From contig JAQUQK010000002.1 in assembly GCA_028716125.1 (NCBI GenBank), positions 1-33,375 of the forward strand: 33,375 nt of DNA, read 5' to 3'. Numbering within the stretch: the stretch's first letter is position 1; every line of letters begins with the position of its first letter. This stretch comes from Thermoplasmatota archaeon. GTDB lineage: Archaea > Thermoplasmatota > JAQUQK01. The translations under genes were made by a program, and so were the position numbers. The notes under the pieces were generated by a model. That model searched no databases. It had not been told where the DNA came from and worked only from the letters and a program-made list of their open reading frames with translations. Positions 21,566 through 26,894 of the stretch are shown piece by piece.

Positions 21566-22735
21566 ATGATGGAAGCTTTCCCGAACATGGTGTCCAAATC
21601 CGGTTTTTTCCTCGCCATGCAGCAGCGCGCAGAGGAGCGCCTTAATGAGGCCAAAGAAGCGCGCCTAGCATTCAAAAGGTCATTCTCATATCTGAAATTC
21701 TGGGCGAAGGTGGGCGGCTGGATTGCAATGAACATAAGGCCGGTTATAGTGATATTCCTCATTTTCATGCTTGTGTCGACTGTCGTGTGCATGGGCTCGG
21801 CTTACGGCCCGATGGCCATAATGGATGTAGGCGCAACCGGCTGCCTGCTGTACAATTCGGGCGCAATCGTGCTAGAGACCGCAATAAACATCCCTCTGCA
21901 GATCGCACGGGTAATTGCAATGGGAACAATGAACATCACAAACGCATTCGTGGATGGTGTTCTTGGGCCAATTGTTGAAACCATAAATAAGATTCCTGGA
22001 GCTAGCTTGACCGTTCCACTTCCTTTTGAGTATTATGTACAGCCAAATGCTCCGGTTTCATTGTCGTTCCTAGAGCCAGACTATCCGGCAGTGCGCGCTG
22101 CTGCCGAACAGGGGCGATACTTGAAGGCATTTAAGGAAGCATTTCACTTCTTTACCATATCTGCAACCGGCGCACATGTGAGAACCAATTCTCTAATCTC
22201 GGAAATTGGTATTGGCCTTGATGTGAAATTCCTCGGAGGGTCAGGAAGCTATATGAAAGAATTTGAAAACATCACAAAATTACCCGTTGAAGAAGAAAAT
22301 GGAATGAAAAAGGCAGGAAATATTTACGATACTGTATTAAAGGCAAGCGAACTGTCGAACGAATATGGAAACTGGATGAAAAAGATGGCAGGTGAGCAGT
22401 TTGTTGTTTGGTTTACTGCATCAAATCCACATCCCAAAGCAGATGAAAAGATAACGTTCTATGACAACACATACATAGCCAGAAGGCCGCTTAAGACCGA
22501 ATATTTCTGGGACTTTGGCGACGATTCAACGTCAACAGAGAAGAACCCCACACACACATATAATGCACCAGACACATACGAAGTTATGCATGTTGTAAAG
22601 ATAACTGTAATTTATCACCCATATACGAATATTAGCATATTGGGGTGGCGTTTACCTATACAACCTCTGGCATTTATTAGGCAAGCTACAGAGTTCGAAA
22701 CGACAATGACTGCAGTAATAGAGGTGACAACTTGA
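21566..22735 (+). CDS. Membrane-anchored surface protein with PKD-like domain
   Basis: 389 aa, leaderless ATG. A charged cytoplasmic helix (LNEAKEARLAFKRSF) is followed by hydrophobic helices at about 55-80 and possibly 95-130, then an ectodomain. Residues about 305-350 contain EYFWDFGDDSTSTEKNPTHT, the hallmark of PKD/Ig-like domains found in archaeal surface layers and adhesins. From about 22260 the gene becomes clearly more AT-rich than its start, as if the exposed part had been exchanged. A receptor-binding or adhesion role is inferred. Confidence 0.7.
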   Translation: MMEAFPNMVSKSGFFLAMQQRAEERLNEAKEARLAFKRSFSYLKFWAKVGGWIAMNIRPVIVIFLIFMLVSTVVCMGSAYGPMAIMDVGATGCLLYNSGAIVLETAINIPLQIARVIAMGTMNITNAFVDGVLGPIVETINKIPGASLTVPLPFEYYVQPNAPVSLSFLEPDYPAVRAAAEQGRYLKAFKEAFHFFTISATGAHVRTNSLISEIGIGLDVKFLGGSGSYMKEFENITKLPVEEENGMKKAGNIYDTVLKASELSNEYGNWMKKMAGEQFVVWFTASNPHPKADEKITFYDNTYIARRPLKTEYFWDFGDDSTSTEKNPTHTYNAPDTYEVMHVVKITVIYHPYTNISILGWRLPIQPLAFIRQATEFETTMTAVIEVTT

Positions 22736-22992
22736 AGCCGCTCCAACTCCTCTTCCACCCACTAACCTGGATAGTTGCCGCCGTTCTATTGCCAATCGCA
22801 TACCTGGCGCGCATCCCGCTTCTCGCGCTCCCCGCAGCTCTAATCATAATCGCATATCTCTCCATCCGCTTCTATTCATGGAATGCCAAGAGCACCCAGA
22901 AAAGCGCCAAATCCCGCATAAAAGACCGAACGCCAGCATGGAAGCGCTCCCGCCCAGCAGTCACTATAAACATGGCGGAGGGAAAGAAATGA
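22732..22992 (+). CDS. Two-TM protein, 86 aa
   Basis: TTG start overlapping the previous stop (TTGA) behind GAGGTGACAAC. Two hydrophobic helices in residues 10-48 and a strongly basic C-terminal tail (KSAKSRIKDRTPAWKRSRP), which should be cytoplasmic and could touch DNA or ATPase. ATGA-like coupling to the next gene. Confidence 0.6.
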   Translation: MKPLQLLFHPLTWIVAAVLLPIAYLARIPLLALPAALIIIAYLSIRFYSWNAKSTQKSAKSRIKDRTPAWKRSRPAVTINMAEGKK

Positions 22993-23450
22993 AGAAAGGC
23001 AAGCCGACTATAGCCATAATTGCGATATATTTCCTGCTGGTTGTCCTGCCTGTGGTTCCATGGATATGTGAATCAGGATTCAATCTTTCAGGCGGCGGCC
23101 TAGAGCTCGCCACAAGGCTGTCGGTAGGAATCATCGCAATGCTATTGTCATGGGCCTTGGCAAAGGTCTGGTTCGGCTTCAGGAAATCCGCAATATACCT
23201 CACGCTGCCGCGAATCGCAATCTCAATGGCGCTAATCGCTCTAATGGTCGCAACCTGGATGGGAATAAGCCCGCTGACCGGATGGTTCGTGTCCGGGATA
23301 CAGTCGGTGTATACATTCACAGGCACCCTATCGGGCTTGGAAGCGCGCCTCGCGGTGTCGTTCATCATAGGCGCTTCTTTCTGGCTGATCCGCAGGATTG
23401 CGACAAAGGAGATAGAGGTAAAGCAGAACATCAGGGTCGTGGAGGCATAA
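22989..23450 (+). CDS. Four-TM protein, 153 aa
   Basis: ATG 22989 overlaps the previous stop (ATGA) behind GGAGGGAAAGA. Four hydrophobic helices span residues 7-130, ending in a basic tail (IRRIATKEIEVKQNIRVVEA). The track's 22878 start is an extension. Part of the 21566 operon; function unknown. Confidence 0.65.
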   Translation: MKKGKPTIAIIAIYFLLVVLPVVPWICESGFNLSGGGLELATRLSVGIIAMLLSWALAKVWFGFRKSAIYLTLPRIAISMALIALMVATWMGISPLTGWFVSGIQSVYTFTGTLSGLEARLAVSFIIGASFWLIRRIATKEIEVKQNIRVVEA

Positions 23451-23451
23451 C

Positions 23452-23490
23452 ATGTCAAAGGAACAAAATCTGAAGGAAAGGGGGCAATGA
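23452..23490 (+). CDS. 12-aa ORF between operon genes
   Basis: GGAGGCATAAC precedes ATG 23452, which opens MSKEQNLKERGQ and stops one base before the next ATG. It is too short to judge; it may be a coupling leader that brings ribosomes to the following gene. Confidence 0.25.
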   Translation: MSKEQNLKERGQ

Positions 23491-23491
23491 A

Positions 23492-23617
23492 ATGGAGAAG
23501 GACTCGTATGTGGCGATAATCGCAGTCCTGGCTATCTTGCTGGCGCTGACGCTAGCCGGATATCTGTCGTGGGACTGGATAGTGGAAAAGCTGGCATCGG
23601 TTGGAATAAACATCTAA
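23492..23617 (+). CDS. Single-TM small protein, 41 aa
   Basis: MEKDSYVAIIAVLAILLALT ... is one long hydrophobic helix with a short amphipathic C-terminus (WIVEKLASVGINI). GAAAGGGGGC lies upstream. Missing from the ORF track because of length. Such bitopic peptides can be pilin- or virion-like membrane subunits; here there is no class III signal motif. Confidence 0.6.
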   Translation: MEKDSYVAIIAVLAILLALTLAGYLSWDWIVEKLASVGINI

Positions 23618-23625
23618 AACACATG

Positions 23626-23749
23626 GCAGCGCAGGCGCTCGATGTCGACGCGCTCCCAGAGGTCATGCCTCGGCGCTGCGTCCATGGTATATCCCTAGGG
23701 CCTTACCAGCCCCGCCGCCGGCTGGCACCTCATCCGGCGGTGAAACCAT
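23626..23749 (+). ncRNA. Possible structured RNA between operon genes
   Basis: This GC-rich gap holds nested stems: GCAGCGC (23626-23632) / GCGCTGC (23673-23679), with GAGG-TCATG-CCTC inside; then ATGGT (23684-23688) / ACCAT (23745-23749) closing a part with CCGCCGG (23715-23721) / CCGGCGG (23734-23740). A 42-codon ORF (ATG 23623) covers it, but its codon use (CTC, GTC, CGG) is unlike the neighbours. A structured RNA or mRNA element is more likely than a protein. Confidence 0.35.
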
Positions 23750-23783
23750 AGCACACTGTACAACTGAAAGGAATGTGATATAA

Positions 23784-24002
23784 TTGGCAACTCCAAGAAC
23801 ACAGAATGCGGAAATCGTCGTTAAGAAACAATACATCCTTACGCAGAAGCAAATCAAGAAGATTCTGAACACCGAAGGCGACATCATAACAATGGGATTA
23901 TGGAAAGGGCTGTCGCCAAACGACGAAGCGCAAGGAAAGAGCATGGATTTGCAGGAATTTATCATCGATGTTGTAGAAAAACGGAAAATCAAGTATCCAT
24001 GA
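23784..24002 (+). CDS. Hypothetical protein, 72 aa
   Basis: TTG start in GTGATATAATTGGC. The product (ATPRTQNAEIVVKKQYILTQ...) is a short beta-helix-strand protein with Lys-rich surface, reminiscent in shape of small DNA-binding or antitoxin-like proteins, but no motif is decisive. It lies nine bases before the next gene. Confidence 0.5.
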   Translation: MATPRTQNAEIVVKKQYILTQKQIKKILNTEGDIITMGLWKGLSPNDEAQGKSMDLQEFIIDVVEKRKIKYP

Positions 24003-24011
24003 TGTGATTTT

Positions 24012-24305
24012 ATGACAAAGAGCATACCTGATGAAATGGCCGATATGTTTCCTCTCGGTTTTTCTGAAAAATCAAAGCCCAACTACATCGGAGGGCACCG
24101 CCGGCGCATCCACTGCGCTGCAAAGAAATGGGCAGGCGGGCGCGCCTGCGATTGCGGCCAGTATGGCAAAAAGAATCTGAAAGCGCCGTATTACGTCAAG
24201 CTTGCAGCTCTAGACGGCCAGGAATGGGCCCTGCGCTACGAAGCGCGCTGTAAAAAGTGGAGAATCCACGAAGAGATAAGGAACCTGCAAAAATTCAGTA
24301 CTTAG
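24012..24305 (+). CDS. Small basic Cys-containing protein, 97 aa
   Basis: GATGTGATTTT precedes the ATG. The middle has HRRRIHCAAKKWAGGRACDC and later YEARCKKWRIHEEI, so Cys and His residues could form a zinc site, with a strongly basic surface. Its end overlaps the end of the convergent minus-strand gene by 11 bases. Function unknown. Confidence 0.55.
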   Translation: MTKSIPDEMADMFPLGFSEKSKPNYIGGHRRRIHCAAKKWAGGRACDCGQYGKKNLKAPYYVKLAALDGQEWALRYEARCKKWRIHEEIRNLQKFST

Positions 24306-24609
24306 TCCACCCGATTGCCCTTTTCAGTCCCATCATCCCGCGGTTGAGCGCCTTCAGCATCCCATTTATGCGCTTCCTTCCCTCTTCGCGCTCCGGGCAC
24401 TTGTCAGAAATCAGGTAATTCGTATCGCAGACGCGGGTTTTCTTGTTCATCACGATCTTCCGCCCCAGCTCGTTTGCATCGGCGAGTGAGTCCCGAATCG
24501 CAGAAAAATAAGCGGCCATGGCCCGGTCGTGCCCGTCTTCCTCCACTATGGACGTCAAGTAGGTGACAATTCTAGCAACTTTCCTGTTCGTGTCAGTCCA
24601 TAGCGCCAT
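24295..24609 (-). CDS. Helical hypothetical protein, 104 aa, minus strand
   Basis: I prefer ATG 24609 (MALWTDTNRKVARIVTYLTS) over the TTG at 24618 used by the track. The protein is all-helical and basic at its C-terminus (RKRINGMLKALNRGMMGLKR). It is read against the main operons, from a promoter that contains one arm of the GTATACACA operator, so it is a candidate for the regulator of that cassette or a member of its regulon. Confidence 0.6.
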   Translation of the reverse strand: MALWTDTNRKVARIVTYLTSIVEEDGHDRAMAAYFSAIRDSLADANELGRKIVMNKKTRVCDTNYLISDKCPEREEGRKRINGMLKALNRGMMGLKRAIGWTKY

Positions 24610-24619
24610 AATTTTCAAC

Positions 24620-24660
24620 TATCAATTTGTGTATACCAATATAATATATATATTTTATCT
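24620..24660 (-). promoter_or_regulatory. Minus-strand promoter with GTATACACA half-site
   Basis: On the minus strand an AT-only stretch (AAATATATATATTATATT) supplies the TATA box, followed by GTATACACA (24636-24628), the same 9-mer as the arms of the operators at 14409 and 19045. Only one perfect arm is present, placed between TATA box and transcription start. Confidence 0.5.
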
Positions 24661-24661
24661 A

Positions 24662-25195
24662 TATTGACAATCGAAAACTCAACTAGAAAAACAGTTTAAC
24701 TTTTATTCATATGATATTCGAATATAATCCACATCAAATACGCATGAAATTTAGATGCCTTTGGCCTAAAAAAAATCCAAACTGCCAGTTGTCCATCTCC
24801 ATCCCCTTCCTCTCATCAATCATCTCATCGCCCCTCTCCCATCCCCCATTCCGCAGCCCCCCTTCCGGCAGCCCCGGGCCATCCATCGCGTGCGCTCCAA
24901 TGATCCGTTCGGGTGCGCGAAGGAAAAAAAATTGGGGGAGGAGGCAGGGGCGGGAAACCGACCGGCACGGCAGGCGCGACCGTCCGGGCAGCGCACCCAA
25001 TCAGACAGCGCGCATCCGTCTATGGCATGACTAGACGAGAAAAAGGAGAGTTCCGACCCACGACCATCCCGGAAAAGCAATAAATCCGCGTCCACCGTGC
25101 CCTTTATCGGTGTCCGCGCCGCTTCGCTGATTTAATTCTTTTCCGGCCTATGACCTGCAAAAGAGGCAAAAGTGCAAAACCCGATGGAAAAAACG
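24662..25195. other. 530-bp non-coding, highly structured region with skew switch
   Basis: No convincing gene. It starts with a palindrome ATATTCGAATAT (24714-24725) and TATA-like AATATAATCC, then about 90 nt almost free of G (24791-24880), then a G-rich stretch GGGGGAGGAGGCAGGGGCGG (from 24934). GGGTGCGC (24911-24918) pairs with GCGCACCC (24991-24998) and encloses CGGCACGG / CCGTCCG. A further hairpin, CGCG-TC-CACCG / CGGTG-TC-CGCG (25087-25118), is followed by T-rich TTTAATTCTTTT. It could be a non-coding RNA of up to 390 nt, a replication origin, or both. The ORF 24711-25034 is rejected. Confidence 0.5.
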
Positions 25196-25224
25196 GCGCA
25201 ATCGCCTAAAATCGACGATTGCGC
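25196..25224. repeat. 9-bp inverted repeat abutting tRNA-Leu
   Basis: GCGCAATCG (25196-25204) and CGATTGCGC (25216-25224) are perfect arms around an 11-nt AT-rich loop; the right arm ends on the base before tRNA position 1. It could be a processing hairpin, an operator for the tRNA promoter, or a recombination site. Confidence 0.6.
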
Positions 25225-25311
25225 GCTCCGGTAGTCTAGTCCGGTCAAGACGGCGGACTTAAGATTCACTTGGCTGGGAGGCCATCAAGGGTTCGAATCC
25301 CTTCCGGGGCG
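25225..25311 (+). tRNA. tRNA-Leu(TAA), type II, with G discriminator
   Basis: Acceptor GCTCCGG (25225-25231) / CCGGGGC (25304-25310), T8-A9, D-arm GTC/GAC with GG in the loop, anticodon loop CTTAAGA with anticodon TAA at 25260-25262, variable arm TGGC-TGGGAG-GCCA, T-arm AAGGG-TTCGAAT-CCCTT. No CCA is encoded; a T-rich terminator follows. Oddities: the anticodon stem has a C:A mismatch and a G:T pair, and the discriminator is G, whereas archaeal leucine tRNAs normally carry A. The acceptor and D-loop look more like tRNA-Glu. It may supply UUA decoding for the AT-rich genes, or mark an integration site. Confidence 0.85.
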
Positions 25312-25324
25312 TTATTTTTTTTAT

Positions 25325-25390
25325 TTAAGGGAGAACGACGACGTTTTGCCGCGCCGGACATCTCCCTTAACAACCCACTGTCCGGCGCGG
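25325..25390 (+). ncRNA. H-type pseudoknot from two interleaved inverted repeats
   Basis: Arm A TTAAGGGAGA (25325-25334), loop of 14 nt, arm B CCGCGCCGGACA (25349-25360), directly arm A' TCTCCCTTAA (25361-25370), loop of 8 nt, arm B' TGTCCGGCGCGG (25379-25390). Both stems (10 and 12 bp) are perfect and their order A-B-A'-B' with no gap between B and A' is the textbook H-type pseudoknot that stacks coaxially. It lies between tRNA-Leu and the end of a convergent gene. It could be a small RNA, a stable 3' end, or a DNA recombination/replication site. Confidence 0.7.
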
Positions 25391-25403
25391 GGGCATGTGC
25401 AAA

Positions 25404-25643
25404 CTAATTTTGTAACTGCTTTTTGTCAATTTTTGATAAATTGGCTATTATCTTATTCCAGGTTTTAGTAAGTGATTCAATCCCATCAACCGAAACATCC
25501 ACCAATTTGAAGTCGTTTGGAAAAAGAACAATTCGCACATTTGATATTGCTTCATTCAGAGTTTTTGTTAACAATTCAACAGTAGATACGACATCCATTT
25601 TCATCTCTAAATTATCACTCATCAAAACAAGCATCAATACCAC
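25404..25643 (-). CDS. Small helical hypothetical protein, minus strand
   Basis: Up to 79 aa from GTG 25643; ATG 25634 or 25622 are alternatives (the last gives MSDNLEMKMDVVSTVELLTK). A helix-strand-helix pattern with hydrophobic periodicity but no motif I recognise. The gene is more AT-rich than its surroundings and divergent from the DUF2080-like gene, with shared ATTCGAAT boxes between them, which suggests a regulatory pair. Confidence 0.5.
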   Translation of the reverse strand: MVLMLVLMSDNLEMKMDVVSTVELLTKTLNEAISNVRIVLFPNDFKLVDVSVDGIESLTKTWNKIIANLSKIDKKQLQN

Positions 25644-25668
25644 GCTTAAAAAGCTGGCGCGAAAGTGT

Positions 25669-25701
25669 TATATTCGAATAAAATATAGATGTTATTCGAA
25701 T
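25669..25701. promoter_or_regulatory. Divergent promoter with two ATTCGAAT boxes
   Basis: Two perfect palindromes ATTCGAAT at 25672-25679 and 25694-25701 are 22 bp apart (two helical turns) and flank AAAATATAG; the second covers the start codon of the DUF2080-like gene. TTATATTC at 25669 lies about 27 nt before ATG 25700. A third box is in the palindrome at 24714-24725. Confidence 0.55.
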
Positions 25702-25867
25702 GGAAGGAAGCCCGATAACAATATCGACAATTCCAAAGGTATTCAACGTAGTGGCTGAAGATGCCGTGGAGGGCACGGTTACTAAACAGGGAACCGGCGC
25801 GCACAAGATTTTGCCGAAAGAATGGCTTGGCCGCAAGGTTCTCGTAGTGTTGATAAAGGAGGGCTAG
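25700..25867 (+). CDS. DUF2080 (COG3466)-like transposon-encoded small protein
   Basis: 55 aa, absent from the track. The core EGTVTKQGTGAHKILPKEWL followed by GRKVLVVLI matches my memory of the archaeal DUF2080/COG3466 family ('xxTVKKxGNSAHVxLPKxWIGKKVxVI'), annotated as putative transposon-encoded and related in fold to AbrB/MazE swapped-hairpin DNA-binding domains. Its start codon overlaps an ATTCGAAT palindrome, so it probably represses its own promoter. No transposase is adjacent. Confidence 0.7.
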   Translation: MEGSPITISTIPKVFNVVAEDAVEGTVTKQGTGAHKILPKEWLGRKVLVVLIKEG

Positions 25868-25915
25868 GTAAGCTTACTCCACCCTAAAGGGAAGGGCTTT
25901 CCATCGGAGATTGAT
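25868..25915 (-). mobile_element. Possible IS200/IS605-type right-end remnant
   Basis: On the minus strand the sequence GAAAGCCCTTCCCTTTAGGG followed by TGGAG resembles the right ends of archaeal IS200/IS605/IS1341 elements (the usual pattern is GAAGCCCC...CCTTTAGGG...GGGG). The hairpin is imperfect and no TnpA or TnpB gene is intact nearby. Support comes from memory of such ends and from the transposon-associated DUF2080-like neighbour, so this is tentative. Confidence 0.25.
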
Positions 25916-25919
25916 TAAG

Positions 25920-26564
25920 ATGCACAGCACCAATACCAACCCCATCATCTGGACGCAAGAGACCGCTTACAGGGACTCGGGTTCTGGAAATCTGGATAAA
26001 ACCAGGATTGCTAAGGTCTTGGATTTTGTTCCGCTCCAGAACCGATTTGATGCCAACGGCGAGACCGGAAATCCGGTCAGTTCGGCAAATGCGCATGCGG
26101 CTGCAACAACTATCCTACTTGCAATTCGGGAGCATGAGTTTATGGCAGAGAAAGAAGAAAAATCAAAGGAGCGGGTAGTCGTCCCGCTGAAAATCAATGG
26201 AAAAGAGCAGGAAACCGCGCAGAAGGAAGAACCGAAAACCGAAGAAAAAACCGATGAAAACCGGCCGCTTTCCGAGCGCGTCCGTGCAACCCTGCGCGGG
26301 AATCCGGGGTTTGAGCTGCTGTTCGTCGTGTTTGCGTTCATCCCAAAGGCAGCAGCAATAATCGCAGTGATCATTGGTGCCACCGTGCTGTCTTTCAAAT
26401 ACTGGTATGTTGCGCTAGTTGCAATCGTTATCGCCCTGCTAATTTCGCTTGGCAAAATCAAGAAAGAGTCGGCAAATTCCGCGCTAGAAAAAGCAAAGTC
26501 GGCGGCAAAGAAAGCGCCCGAAGCCATATGGAATGCGTTTGTCTGGCCGTATGGAGGCGCTTAA
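25920..26564 (+). CDS. Membrane protein with disordered N-terminus
   Basis: ATG 25920 follows CGGAGATTGATTAAG; the TTG at 25911 used by the track and ATG 26142 (MAEKEEKSKERVVVPLKING) are alternatives. The N-terminal 75 residues are Asn/Thr-rich and atypical, the next 60 are charged (EEPKTEEKTDEN), then two TM helices (about residues 140-160 and 163-183), then a Lys/Ala-rich tail. The first 75 codons may be captured sequence next to a transposon end; the later part matches the style of the other membrane genes. Confidence 0.5.
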   Translation: MHSTNTNPIIWTQETAYRDSGSGNLDKTRIAKVLDFVPLQNRFDANGETGNPVSSANAHAAATTILLAIREHEFMAEKEEKSKERVVVPLKINGKEQETAQKEEPKTEEKTDENRPLSERVRATLRGNPGFELLFVVFAFIPKAAAIIAVIIGATVLSFKYWYVALVAIVIALLISLGKIKKESANSALEKAKSAAKKAPEAIWNAFVWPYGGA

Positions 26565-26828
26565 ATGGCGGCTGAGCCGATAATCAAGGCAAGCGACATA
26601 ACGCCGGAGATGATTGGCGAATTCCAGGCGACGGTCAAGGACATAGCCGTAAAGGACAATGCGCTTGGCCAGGAGATATTTACAATGCGCATAATCGCAA
26701 AGCCGCCGCACGTTTTTGTATACTGCGATGGCATGGACGAGCCGCCGCCGCAGGTAATTGAGAAGGTGCTGCGCATCTATGGATACGACCCGAAGCGCGA
26801 TAGCATAAAAATAAGCGTAGTAAACTAA
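26565..26828 (+). CDS. Small soluble protein, 87 aa
   Basis: ATG directly after the previous stop, with GGAGGCGC as ribosome-binding site. The protein (MAAEPIIKASDITPEMIGEF...) is alternating helix and strand, acidic at first and ends in KRDSIKISVVN. No motif recognised. It is the last gene before promoter cassette 4. Confidence 0.6.
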   Translation: MAAEPIIKASDITPEMIGEFQATVKDIAVKDNALGQEIFTMRIIAKPPHVFVYCDGMDEPPPQVIEKVLRIYGYDPKRDSIKISVVN

Positions 26829-26840
26829 CTCCTTTTTCCT

Positions 26841-26889
26841 TTTCTGACACACCCATTCTTTTATAAATTCATCTCATTCTTGTAGAATG
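26841..26889 (+). promoter_or_regulatory. CTGACACACCC/TATA promoter cassette, copy 4
   Basis: TTTCTGACACACCC from 26841, TATA box TTTATAAATT at 26860-26869, CATTCTT to 26881. The upstream T-rich CTCCTTTTTCC is shared with copy 3. As in copy 1 an ATG (26887) at the expected transcription start is followed by the real start eight bases later (ATGATATCATG). Confidence 0.8.
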
Positions 26890-26894
26890 ATATC

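Noticed and set aside
23569-23751. 60-aa ORF overlapping the 41-aa TM gene
   Set aside because: Out of frame with the TM gene, atypical codon use and high GC; the stems in the second half suggest RNA structure instead.
24711-25034. 107-aa ORF in the skew-switch region
   Set aside because: Composition follows the C-rich and G-rich tracts (Pro/Ser, then Arg), no ribosome-binding site, and stems are better explained as RNA or DNA structure.
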